Below, in pieces: positions 8,295 through 15,964 of a stretch of 64,000 nt of DNA. Source of the DNA: Bifidobacterium sp. ESL0775 (GTDB taxonomy: Bacteria > Actinomycetota > Actinomycetes > Actinomycetales > Bifidobacteriaceae); contig NZ_CP113917.1 of NCBI RefSeq assembly GCF_029395475.1, positions 1,426,001-1,490,000 on the forward strand, read 5' to 3'. The position numbers and the translations under genes are program-made. The notes under the pieces were generated by a model, which was not told where the DNA came from, did not search any database, and saw only the letters and a list, made by a program, of their open reading frames with translations. Position 1 is the first letter of the stretch. The number at the start of each line of letters is the position of its first letter.

Positions 8295-10537
8295 CTGTAG
8301 TCACCTTTAACGCCGGTCTGGAGCTGGCCCATGAAGGAGGCGTAGGCGTCAGCCCCGCCTTTCATGGATTGGCTGAACTCATCCGAAAGCTGCTTGCTGG
8401 TGGTGAGCTTGTTCGCCACCAGCCCGAGAACTGCGGTGATTGCCACGCCGGCCGCAACACCCTTCAGAGAGATGCCGCTGAAGGCGCCTTCCGTCTTCTT
8501 GCCAGCCGTTTCGGTCTTGCTGCCGGCGGAAGCGGTCTGGCTGGCGGCGTTCTGCGCGGCAGTTCCGACTCCGCTGAGCTCCCGTTCGGCGTTCATGATC
8601 GGTGTGGCGTCGAAAAGTTTCCGGCTGAAGAACTCGCCGATCTTGCCCGAAGCGGTGCCGATGGCTCCAGCCACTCCGGTGACGCCTCTGGTGAGTGTGG
8701 CGATTGGTCCGATGACGGATCCGATCTTGCCGCCGAAGATAGCGGTCACACCAATGGCCCCCTGCACGGGAGCAGGCAGCTGGGCGAACGCCTTGGCGAC
8801 GTTGGAGACGATTTCGATGGCGGGTCTGAGGATGTTGAGGGTTGTGGTGAGTGTCTGCACGCCGCGCGTGGCGATGCCCATGCCGGATACGGTGCCTTTG
8901 AGGCTGCCGTTGACGGATGTGATGGATCCGTTGGTGCGCACGAATTCGCCGCGCACCCCTCTCAGGGCGCGCTCGAAGTTGCTGACGGTCTTGGAATCCA
9001 TGCCCCGCAGAGCCTGGTTGAAGGCCTTGCCGAAAGAGCCGGTCTTGAGGAAATCTACGAGTCCTTTGACGGCGCTCTTGGCGCGTCCGGTGACGTTCTC
9101 GATGCTTTTCGCTGTGGAATCGTCGACGTGGAACGCATCTTTGAAAGCCTGATTGACACCGCCTGTACGGAGAAGGTTGACCGACCCGTCCACAGCTTTG
9201 GGCAGCCATTGGAAGAACCCTTGCAGCTTGCCGTTGACCTTGTCGATGACGTCGATGCCCATGTCGCCCAAGGCGCCGATGGCGGAGATGAACCCGCTGC
9301 CGATGGTCGTCTTGATGCCGGCCAGCTGGTGCTGCAGGATGACGTACTTGCCATAAGGCGTGTCGGCGAGCGCCTTGTTGACGCCGCCGAAGTTCTGTTC
9401 GAGTACCTGGGCGGCGACGGCGGCTTTCTGGCTTTCGGTGCCGTTCTGCAGGAGCTTTTTCTGGTTGGCGTCGAGGGTGACGCCGTAGCGGCTGAGCGCA
9501 CCGACATTGCCGGTCATGACCTTGCCGAGCAGGTTGGCCATCTGGACGCCGTCATCGGCGGTGGCGTTGTAGCCTTTCTGGTTGGCGATCAGGTCGGCGA
9601 GCGCCGGTGTGAGTGTTCTGACGCTGTCTCCGGTGAGTTTGAAGGTGCCGAGTTGCGCTTGGGCGGCTTTGAGTGTTCCGGCGCTGATGACGCCTGTTTT
9701 GCCGAGGGTCTTGTTGAGGTCGAGCAGGCCGTTGACCTGGTCGCTGCTCCATTTGTTGTTGGAGGCGATCTGCTGGAATTTGGCGGTGGCTTCGCTGGCC
9801 TGATTGTAGGTGTCGATGGCGCTGCGGCCGAAGTTGACGACGTTGCGCACGCCGGTGGCGATGAGGCTGCCGATGGCAACGGTGCTGGCCTTGATGCCGC
9901 CGGAGACCTTCTGGTAGGCGCCGGCGAACCCGTTGACCTCGCCGGTGGCTCCGTTGAGTTTGGTCTGGTTGAGTCCGTGGACTGAGCTTCGAATTTTGTC
10001 GACGGCGGCGGTGAACAGGCTGGTCTTGGGCGGCTGGACGGTTGCTTTGGAGTCGCTGACCGCCTTTTGGGCGTCCTTGAGCCGTTTGTCGGCCTTGGCG
10101 AGGGTGTCTGAGGCGGTTTCCTCTTTGCGTCTGGCGCTGGCGAGTCGTTCGCTGGCGGCGACTGCTTTGGCGCTGTCCGCGCCGAATTTCGCGATGGTCT
10201 CGTTGAGCTGGGCTTCGGCTACTTTGACCTTGCCGGCGGCGTCCTGCTGCTTGAGGCGGGCGTTGGTCATGGCACGCGCCGCGCTGGCGACTTCGGACTG
10301 GAGCTTCTTGAGTCCTGGTGAGGCGAAATCGCCGGCAGTGCCGTTGAACGCGCTTTTCATGTCGCGGCCAAGCTGGCTGCCGGTCTTGCGGCCGACACCC
10401 TTGAACGCGTTGCCGAAGATGTTGCCGCCCTCGCGGCCGGAGGCCTGCATCTCCTTGTTGACCAGGGATCGGAAGCCGGTCATGACCGGGAAAATCGATA
10501 CGTGGCCGCTGCCGACCTCTGCGCCATTCCCGCTCAT
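8198..10537 (-). CDS. Tape measure protein, N-terminal part
   Basis: The first 779 codons of the tape measure gene, whose length sets phage tail length and which threads the tail tube. Residues about 85-175 are Ala/Lys/Glu-rich and strongly coiled-coil; a hydrophobic stretch follows near 220-245 and more membrane-like helices near 560-620 and 715-730, common in this family. The last 30 residues (after KGDYSWLA) switch to a Ser, Arg, Thr and Pro-rich run that looks like out-of-frame reading, which places the frame break at about 8290-8300. With the downstream part the full protein would be close to 1,270 residues. Confidence 0.85.
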   Translation of the reverse strand: MSGNGAEVGSGHVSIFPVMTGFRSLVNKEMQASGREGGNIFGNAFKGVGRKTGSQLGRDMKSAFNGTAGDFASPGLKKLQSEVASAARAMTNARLKQQDAAGKVKVAEAQLNETIAKFGADSAKAVAASERLASARRKEETASDTLAKADKRLKDAQKAVSDSKATVQPPKTSLFTAAVDKIRSSVHGLNQTKLNGATGEVNGFAGAYQKVSGGIKASTVAIGSLIATGVRNVVNFGRSAIDTYNQASEATAKFQQIASNNKWSSDQVNGLLDLNKTLGKTGVISAGTLKAAQAQLGTFKLTGDSVRTLTPALADLIANQKGYNATADDGVQMANLLGKVMTGNVGALSRYGVTLDANQKKLLQNGTESQKAAVAAQVLEQNFGGVNKALADTPYGKYVILQHQLAGIKTTIGSGFISAIGALGDMGIDVIDKVNGKLQGFFQWLPKAVDGSVNLLRTGGVNQAFKDAFHVDDSTAKSIENVTGRAKSAVKGLVDFLKTGSFGKAFNQALRGMDSKTVSNFERALRGVRGEFVRTNGSITSVNGSLKGTVSGMGIATRGVQTLTTTLNILRPAIEIVSNVAKAFAQLPAPVQGAIGVTAIFGGKIGSVIGPIATLTRGVTGVAGAIGTASGKIGEFFSRKLFDATPIMNAERELSGVGTAAQNAASQTASAGSKTETAGKKTEGAFSGISLKGVAAGVAITAVLGLVANKLTTSKQLSDEFSQSMKGGADAYASFMGQLQTGVKGDYSWLARSRPSGATRTSPTLSSTTASASRPSRKP

Positions 10538-10549
10538 GATCCGCCTCCC

Positions 10550-10906
10550 TTAGTTGTTGATGCCGCTGCCGGGTATGGGGCTGAGCAGGCTTTGCGCCTG
10601 CTTGAGCTCCTCATCGCTAGGTTCCTCTTCGCCGCCGGTTTGTTTGTACTTGATTGGTGTCGGCGCTCCGACGCCATGCCTTATGAGGTCATCGACAAGA
10701 TCGCCCCACGTGACGGGGAACAGCAAATCCATGTGCTTGGCGCCGGTGAGCGTGCTCGAATCGTCAAGTATCGCAGCACGAAGCGCGATGGCGTCCCCGT
10801 AGCGGAGCCGGTCGCCCACATCGCCGGTGAGCGACCAACCGTAACGGGCGAAGTCGGCGGCTACTTCTGTGCGGTCTGGTTCGACTTGCTGCCAGAAGGT
10901 TCGTAT
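10550..10906 (-). CDS. Tail assembly chaperone T part, made as a GT fusion by -1 frameshift
   Basis: These 118 codons are open in the -1 frame from the slippery site at 10906-10912 to the stop at 10550. Continuous reading from the slip gives FWQQVEPDRTEVAADFARYG followed by SLTGDVGDRLRYGDA, the usual layout of actinophage T proteins. A GTG near 10819 lacks its own ribosome site. The fusion would be 239 residues (121 from the upstream gene plus 118). GT proteins coat the tape measure protein before tail tube polymerisation. The gene ends 13 bases before the tape measure start, as is standard. Confidence 0.88.
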   Translation of the reverse strand: MRTFWQQVEPDRTEVAADFARYGWSLTGDVGDRLRYGDAIALRAAILDDSSTLTGAKHMDLLFPVTWGDLVDDLIRHGVGAPTPIKYKQTGGEEEPSDEELKQAQSLLSPIPGSGINN

Positions 10907-11268
10907 TTTCCCAGTGTCGCCATCTGGACGTTCTCGACGACATCCCCGTATTTGCTCGCAATGGCCAGAAGACTTGCGTTGAGTTCCGCCCTGATCGCCT
11001 TCTTCTTGCCGGGGTTCTCCTTTTCGAGCATCCGGATGATCTGATCCAGGGGCGAGAGGTCGTCATCGATGTCATCGAAATAGTTTCCTGGAATGGCGAG
11101 CGCCATCTTGTAGGTGTTGCCGGAGATGGTGCGGATGTAGAGATTGGGGTATTTGACGATGTACTTGTTCTCCAACTGCCTGCCGGCATCCTTAATGCCC
11201 TGTTCGAGTTGTTCTTCGGTGGCGTTGTCGAAGTCGAGGCCGGCGGGGATCGTGTTGTTCTTTTCCAT
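10861..11268 (-). CDS. Tail assembly chaperone G
   Basis: A 135-residue acidic helical protein lying between the tail tube gene and the tape measure gene, the fixed place of the G chaperone in siphoviruses. It has MALAIPGNYFDDIDDDLSPL in the middle and a charged helix after it. Frame 0 continues 14 codons past the slippery site to a stop at 10861. Most ribosomes should finish here and a minority shift into the T frame, setting the ratio of G to GT needed for tail assembly. Confidence 0.88.
   Translation of the reverse strand: MEKNNTIPAGLDFDNATEEQLEQGIKDAGRQLENKYIVKYPNLYIRTISGNTYKMALAIPGNYFDDIDDDLSPLDQIIRMLEKENPGKKKAIRAELNASLLAIASKYGDVVENVQMATLGKYEPSGSKSNQTAQK
10906..10912 (-). promoter_or_regulatory. 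Programmed -1 ribosomal frameshift site (GGGAAAA)
   Basis: On the minus strand the heptamer GGGAAAA is read as CTG GGA AAA in the G frame, which is the exact X XXY YYZ arrangement for tandem -1 slippage. The -1 frame is open from here for 118 codons. The lambda G/GT site is a close relative of this heptamer. Any downstream stimulatory structure was not evaluated. Confidence 0.88.
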
Positions 11269-11316
11269 AGGTTGTTCACTCCTTTTTGAATCTCACTTTT
11301 GGATGGTTTTGAAAAT

Positions 11317-11354
11317 CCCTCCGCCGTGGAGAGTGAGAAAACCACGGCGGAGGG
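11317..11354 (-). terminator. Strong hairpin after the major tail protein gene
   Basis: A perfect 13-bp GC-rich inverted repeat (CCCTCCGCCGTGG and its complement) with a 12-base loop starts about ten bases past the tail tube stop codon. On the minus strand it is followed by ATTTTC, a weak U-run. It may reduce read-through, so that tail tube mRNA exceeds chaperone and tape measure mRNA, or protect the 3' end of the upstream message. Confidence 0.7.
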
Positions 11355-11364
11355 AAATGCTGAA

Positions 11365-12201
11365 TCAGGCGGTGACGGTGACCTCGCATGAAGCCGTTTT
11401 GCCGCCGCTGTTGGTGGTCGCAGTGATAGCCGCTGTTCCTGTGGCCTTGGCGGTCACGGTTCCGGCGGAATCGACAGTCGCCACAGACGTGTCCAAAGAT
11501 GCCCAGGTAACGGTCTTGTCCGAGGCATCATCGTTGGTCACGGTGGCGGTGAGGCTGCCGGTCTCGCCGACCGTGAGATCGAGCGTCGCCGGGGTGACCG
11601 ATACGCCAGTGGCAGGAACGGAGTTCTTGGTGTCGATGACCCATTCGTTGAACTTGGTGGTCGCACCGTCGCCGATAAGAGAGTCGGTCTGCCATTTCAG
11701 GGTCACGTCCCGGCCTTGGGCGGTGCCGCGTTCGGACTGGTCGACTTCGGTGGTATCGATCTGGATGACACCGTTGCGCCGGCGGATGACGCCGTTCTTG
11801 AACACCTCTTCGGTGAACAGCAGCCACTTGGTATCGGGCGTGTAGGTGCTGACCGGGATCATGCCGTTTTCGTCCGGATCCTTGCCGGTGATGAACTTGC
11901 GCACTACCTTGTTGAATTCGGCCAGCCCGACCTTCAGGGTCATATCCGGCGAAGCGTTGAGCTGGTAGCCCTGCTGGTAGAACTCGATTGCGTCGCCCTT
12001 TTCCTGGCCTTCGCTGAAGCCTCCGTCCTTCTTGATGAGGCCCAGCCACAGGTAGGGGTTCGGCTGCGGCCATGTCACGGTCTTGCCGCCTCCCATCTGA
12101 GAGGTGAGCACGTTCGCCGCCGAATACGGGGCGATGGCGATCTGGCCGGTGACCGGTACGTCTACGGCGGTCAGGTCATTGCCTTTGGCATCTGCTGCCA
12201 T
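11365..12201 (-). CDS. Major tail (tube) protein with C-terminal Ig-like domain
   Basis: A 278-residue virion protein. Residues 1 to about 190 form the tube domain (with FYQQGYQLNASPDMTLKVGL and KWLLFTEEVFKNGVI), which polymerises into the tail tube. After a short linker, residues from about 195 to the end match a bacterial Ig-like (BIG2) domain: VSVTPATLDLTVGETGSL, VTWASLDTSVATVD and GTAAITATT are its hallmark strands. Such domains decorate the tube surface and may help bind host glycans. The gene is followed by a strong hairpin, fitting high expression. Confidence 0.85.
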   Translation of the reverse strand: MAADAKGNDLTAVDVPVTGQIAIAPYSAANVLTSQMGGGKTVTWPQPNPYLWLGLIKKDGGFSEGQEKGDAIEFYQQGYQLNASPDMTLKVGLAEFNKVVRKFITGKDPDENGMIPVSTYTPDTKWLLFTEEVFKNGVIRRRNGVIQIDTTEVDQSERGTAQGRDVTLKWQTDSLIGDGATTKFNEWVIDTKNSVPATGVSVTPATLDLTVGETGSLTATVTNDDASDKTVTWASLDTSVATVDSAGTVTAKATGTAAITATTNSGGKTASCEVTVTA

Positions 12202-12211
12202 GATTGTTCTC

Positions 12212-12649
12212 CTAACTGGCCGCCGTTGCGGTGGCCGAATCCATTGGTTTGCCGACCACCGTGTATTCGATGGTCATGTATCGTCGCGCATAATCGTGAT
12301 CGTCCTGCACCGCGTACGGCCCGTTGCAACCCTCATCGACGACTGCGGCGATCGGCGACCCCTCTGCGATGCAGATGTCGGGATCGGTGAGATGGGCGTA
12401 GATGAGACGGGCGAGGTCGTTCGCTGGCTTGTCGTCGGTCTTGGAACCGGCGAGAACGGTGACCCCGATGCTCCGGTCGAACGTGACGGGCGAGCCCTTG
12501 GGCCCGGAATCGTCACGGACGATGACCACGGGCTGTTCAAGTGGTGTGGTCAGATTGTTTGGCTCCTTGTTCGCCGCACGGATATCCGGAAGCCGTGAGC
12601 GCAGGTAACCGGTGAGATAGAGTTCAAGGTCTGGCGGCAGGACGGTCAT
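12212..12649 (-). CDS. Tail terminator protein
   Basis: A 145-residue protein placed just before the tail tube gene. The start DLELYLTGYLRSRLPDI and the later DDKPANDLARLIYAHL fit the alpha/beta fold of phage tail terminator or tail completion proteins, which cap the tube and join it to the head. It overlaps the upstream connector gene by four bases. Assigned mainly from position and size. Confidence 0.6.
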   Translation of the reverse strand: MTVLPPDLELYLTGYLRSRLPDIRAANKEPNNLTTPLEQPVVIVRDDSGPKGSPVTFDRSIGVTVLAGSKTDDKPANDLARLIYAHLTDPDICIAEGSPIAAVVDEGCNGPYAVQDDHDYARRYMTIEYTVVGKPMDSATATAAS

Positions 12650-12981
12650 TTCGCCGCCTTTAATGCGCGGGCAAGGTTGCCGGTCCTGCTTTCTACAAAC
12701 ATTGTCTTCGCGTCGGTGCCGACCACCATGTACGTGTTGCGGTGGGCATGCGCGACTTTCTTGATTTGCAGTCCCCTGCGGTAATCACCTGGACGACCCG
12801 GATGTTTCTCAGGATCCGAATATGCGGGATCGTTGGGATCCCCGACTGGTGCCGTCGCCTGTGCTTGTGCGAGCACCGCTTCGGCTTTCTGTTTGCAGAG
12901 GCTGTCGACCTTTGCGCTTTTCATGATTTCGTCAAAGAACTTGTCGTTGAATTCGACTGTTGTCTGTCCTTTTGCGGGCAT
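12646..12981 (-). CDS. HK97 gp10-like head-tail joining protein
   Basis: A 111-residue protein with an N-terminal helix pair (FNDKFFDEIMKSAKVDSLCK then KAEAVLAQAQATAPV) and a C-terminal beta part with GDYRRGLQIKK. This is the pattern of HK97 gp10-type neck proteins: a helix ending in a TAPVxTG-like turn, then strands. It overlaps neighbours on both sides by one to four bases, indicating coupled translation of the connector genes. Confidence 0.7.
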   Translation of the reverse strand: MPAKGQTTVEFNDKFFDEIMKSAKVDSLCKQKAEAVLAQAQATAPVGDPNDPAYSDPEKHPGRPGDYRRGLQIKKVAHAHRNTYMVVGTDAKTMFVESRTGNLARALKAAK

Positions 12982-13373
12982 CAGCCGATCACCTCCTCAA
13001 GGCTGGCGACGAGAGTGGGCTGCCAGCCGGTAAACACGTTCTGGTCGCAGGTCGGATAGCCGACCACGTTCCAGATTCGTCCGTCAGAGGTTTGCAGCCG
13101 GTCGCCGCGTTGTATGTCGATGGCCGGATCGTCGGAGACGAATTGCGCGGTGGAAATGACTTCGCTGCGCGTGGCGTCGTCCTGCTCGACACTGGATTTC
13201 GAAGACAACATCCCGACTATCTTTTCCTGGTCAGCTTTTTCCCATCCACTAAGCGTGGTGTGGTCAGGATCGTACGGGTCTTTGACCTGTGTACGTCTGA
13301 GACGGGTGAAAGTCTGCTGCGCCCCGAATGCGAAATTGTTCGGATCAGAAGCGATGAAATCCTGGGCTTTCAT
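12981..13373 (-). CDS. Head-tail connector (stopper-like) protein
   Basis: A 130-residue protein between the adaptor and gp10-like genes. Its size, the central acidic and Ser-rich part and the C-terminal strand region (DRLQTSDGRIWNVVGYP) fit head closure or stopper proteins, which typically contain a DRI/V...G..Y.V strand pair. Assigned from order in the connector cluster and that strand pattern. Confidence 0.6.
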   Translation of the reverse strand: MKAQDFIASDPNNFAFGAQQTFTRLRRTQVKDPYDPDHTTLSGWEKADQEKIVGMLSSKSSVEQDDATRSEVISTAQFVSDDPAIDIQRGDRLQTSDGRIWNVVGYPTCDQNVFTGWQPTLVASLEEVIG

Positions 13374-13906
13374 GAGACGCCCCAGGTGAGCTTGTATGGG
13401 CTGAGGCTGTCTTTCTCTATCTGCAGGAGCGGCACTGATATGGGTGCGCCACCGGCCGTCAAATAGGAGACGGTCGAGCCGTTGGCTGACTGGCTAGCGA
13501 TGACTCCGGGGCCGTTGGCCGCCCGTTTCGCAACGCGAAGAATAAGGGACACCACGTCGGCGACTTGTTCCACGTCGTAGCCGTGCTTCAGCTTCACTTT
13601 GATGGAGCTGAGCCCTTCGGGGAATACGCCGTGCCTGCGCTGGATGATGCCCTTAACACTCCAGTCGATGTCATCGACGATTTCCTTATCTTCGACGAGC
13701 ACACTGGTGATGCCGGTGACATGAAGCGACGGGAGCAGAAGCGTCCTGGTGCCATCACCATCCAGAGTGATGGTCTGCTCGAGGTTGGGGGCGATGTGCC
13801 AGCCGCAGTACGAGCGGACCGACTGTTGCGCAGCATTCAGCCACAGCGACGAATTCACCGTGGTATCAGCTTTTACGATGTCAGGAGTCTGGCACATCGC
13901 CATCAC
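13370..13906 (-). CDS. Head-tail adaptor protein
   Basis: A 178-residue protein directly after the capsid gene. It has a helical N-terminus, SYCGWHIAPNLEQTITLDGDG, and VDDIDWSVKGIIQRR near the middle; adaptor proteins of gp6/gp15 type often carry such a cysteine/tryptophan turn after an N-terminal helix. It probably binds the portal ring. Overlaps the next connector gene by four bases. Confidence 0.55.
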   Translation of the reverse strand: MMAMCQTPDIVKADTTVNSSLWLNAAQQSVRSYCGWHIAPNLEQTITLDGDGTRTLLLPSLHVTGITSVLVEDKEIVDDIDWSVKGIIQRRHGVFPEGLSSIKVKLKHGYDVEQVADVVSLILRVAKRAANGPGVIASQSANGSTVSYLTAGGAPISVPLLQIEKDSLSPYKLTWGVS

Positions 13907-13917
13907 CTCATTTCATT

Positions 13918-15156
13918 TCACTTGCCGGATTTCGGAGCCGAGGCCTGGCCGAGCGTGACCTTGACGAAGGCCTTGGGGTACTTGACCTGCAGGCCGAGGC
14001 GCTCCTTGATGCGTACGGTGACCTTGTCGTTGGTGAAATCGTCCTCGTGGCTGTTGGTGGAGTCGATGCGCAGCCCGTTCTTGCGGAAGACTTTGCCGCC
14101 TTGGGCGAAGGCGCCGACGAGCGCGGTGCCGATCGGCACGCCTGCAGTGACCACCGTGCGCAACCCCCAGATCGGAGGCTGCTGCAGGATCGCCCCGTTC
14201 CCGTACTGGCCTCCGAAGTATCCTCCGCCGTAATACTGGCCATTGGAGTCCTTGCCGAGGCGGAGGGCCTCGTAGTCCTTCGGGTTGATGACGATGCCGT
14301 CGGCGTTGAGCTTGGTGGCGTTGGAGATCATGGCGAAGGTCTTGAACAGCCGGTCGGCGTCGGAGTCGTCCGATTGGCCGAGCGTCTGAATCTCACGGGA
14401 GAACAGGCCCTTGATGTTGGTATCGACGCCATCACCGTTGAGAAGCTGGTCCTCCTCGACTTCACGGAGGTTGTAGGTGGCGTAGTCGTTGACCTCGGAT
14501 TGCAGCCATTCGAGATCCTCGAGCATGTTGTCGGAAACCTTGAAGAACGCCGCCACTTCCTTCAGCGCATCGGTCACCCAGGTGGGATCCGCAAGATGGA
14601 CCTGTGACTTCTGCTTGCCTTCACCGACTGTTTTAGCGGTGCCTTCGAGCGATCCGAACACAGGGTATTCGATCACGTTGCCTGACACGGTGCCGGAGCC
14701 GAACAGGTCGGCGATGACCAGCGGACGCTGGTAGGGCATCACCGCTTCGCGGTCAATGTCGGTGATATACGGCCCGTAAGCCCCGTCATGGCCGCCTACG
14801 GTCTGGGTGTCGCTGTTGGCCTTGTATTCGACATGCATGTCGGCCTTCAGATGCCCACCGAGGTCGGCGACCTTCTTGGCGAACATGGAACCGGGCGTAC
14901 GCTGCTTGGGCTCGCTGCCGTCACCTTCCGATGCTGGAGTTGGCCCGTCGTCGCCGAGTGCCGCGATCTTGCCGACCAATCCGGCGGTCTCGTTGGCCTT
15001 GCTGATCTTTTCGTCGAGGTCGCCGACCTGTGCGATCAGGTCGTTGATGTTCTTCACATCGTCGTCGGAGAGACTGTCGCCGCCGTCCTTGAGTTTAGCC
15101 TGGTATTCCTTGAGCTGGTTGTATGCTGCAGCTCGCTTTTCCTTCAAAGTAGCCAT
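13918..15156 (-). CDS. Major capsid protein, HK97 fold with scaffolding domain
   Basis: A 412-residue protein. The first 70 residues are a charged coiled coil (TLKEKRAAAYNQLKEYQAKL), the delta scaffolding domain that the prohead protease removes. From about residue 85 it shows the HK97 capsid pattern: AVMPYQRPLVIADLFG, EGKQKSQVHLADPTW, a long spine helix and WGLRTVVTAGVPIGTALVG near the end of the P-domain. The ATG at 15156 is chosen because GAAGGAG precedes it; reading further upstream gives only Arg-rich out-of-frame sequence. Upstream lies the protease gene, as expected. Confidence 0.9.
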   Translation of the reverse strand: MATLKEKRAAAYNQLKEYQAKLKDGGDSLSDDDVKNINDLIAQVGDLDEKISKANETAGLVGKIAALGDDGPTPASEGDGSEPKQRTPGSMFAKKVADLGGHLKADMHVEYKANSDTQTVGGHDGAYGPYITDIDREAVMPYQRPLVIADLFGSGTVSGNVIEYPVFGSLEGTAKTVGEGKQKSQVHLADPTWVTDALKEVAAFFKVSDNMLEDLEWLQSEVNDYATYNLREVEEDQLLNGDGVDTNIKGLFSREIQTLGQSDDSDADRLFKTFAMISNATKLNADGIVINPKDYEALRLGKDSNGQYYGGGYFGGQYGNGAILQQPPIWGLRTVVTAGVPIGTALVGAFAQGGKVFRKNGLRIDSTNSHEDDFTNDKVTVRIKERLGLQVKYPKAFVKVTLGQASAPKSGK

Positions 15157-15160
15157 TCCG

Positions 15161-15964
15161 CTACTCCTTCCCGCCCATAAGGGCGATGTTGATGGCAAGT
15201 TCCAGCGCTTTCCGGTTCGCTGCCGGGCTTGGCTCCTCGACCTTGGCCTTTGGCGGCTCCTCGGTCTTGGCTGTGCTCTTTGCGGATGCCTTCGCACTTT
15301 CGCTTTGGTTGTTCTTACCGTCTGGATCGGGTGTTACCTGGTCCAGAAAATCATTAATCTTGGTGGCCGAGTCGGTCAGCTCTTTGGCGATGCCGCGGAA
15401 CATGTCGGTGTTGGCGGCGCTCAATACTCGGCCGGATTTGATGGCCGTGCTGATGGTGTCAGTGGCGCTTTTGATGGCGACGACACTGGTGTCCTGGTTG
15501 GCTCCCACGGGCACGAAACTGGCCTCGTAGATGTCGAGTTTTCTCAGCTCGTTGGCTTTCGTGCCGTCATCGAGGGTGACGGTGCCCTCGTCCTCCACGT
15601 CGTAGGCAAAGGACAGTTGGGAGAGCCGCTTGGCTTTGAGCAGACGATAGACCTGCGGCGCTTTGGGCGAGTCCATGTCGAAAACGCCTTTGATCCAGAA
15701 GCCGTGGTCGTCCTCGCCCATGTCCTCAACGCCGGCCACGTTGTAGTCGGGGTCGTCCATGCGGTGCCCGTACATGACCGGTAGCGTGTTGCCGCTGTCC
15801 TTCCAAGCCTTGATGGTGTCGGTGAACGCGCCTTTGGCCACGATGTCGCCGTAACAGTCGGGCGTCTGCGTGAAGGTTGACGGGTAGGCGATGAATTCGC
15901 CTTCCTTCAACTGGTTGTCGTCATCGTTGGTCTTGAATTCACAGGCCCGTTGTTTGATTTGCAA
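15161..15964 (-). CDS. Prohead maturation protease, S78 family
   Basis: Removes the scaffolding domain of the capsid protein during head maturation. With the TTG start at 15964 (GGAGG six bases upstream) it has 267 residues. The catalytic His is in MYGHR (residue 67) and the Ser in QLSFAYD (residue 118), the family's usual spacing; FYDSYGDxVxxGAF-like sequence appears as DCYGDIVAKGAF. The C-terminal 70 residues are Lys, Glu, Ala and Ser-rich and may act as a linker to the scaffold. It overlaps the end of the portal gene by 26 bases. Confidence 0.88.
   Translation of the reverse strand: MQIKQRACEFKTNDDDNQLKEGEFIAYPSTFTQTPDCYGDIVAKGAFTDTIKAWKDSGNTLPVMYGHRMDDPDYNVAGVEDMGEDDHGFWIKGVFDMDSPKAPQVYRLLKAKRLSQLSFAYDVEDEGTVTLDDGTKANELRKLDIYEASFVPVGANQDTSVVAIKSATDTISTAIKSGRVLSAANTDMFRGIAKELTDSATKINDFLDQVTPDPDGKNNQSESAKASAKSTAKTEEPPKAKVEEPSPAANRKALELAINIALMGGKE

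Noticed and set aside
8369-9985. 538-codon plus-strand frame opposite the tape measure gene
   Set aside because: It mirrors the tape measure protein and has Asp, Gly and Val-rich shadow composition with no ribosome site.
10819-10821. Independent GTG start for the tail chaperone T part
   Set aside because: No ribosome site, and the -1 frame is open and T-like upstream to a perfect slippery heptamer, so the frameshift explains it better.
15157-15297. Upstream extension of the capsid protein
   Set aside because: The extra residues are Arg and Pro-rich antisense-like sequence over the protease C-terminus; GAAGGAG marks the ATG at 15156 as the start.
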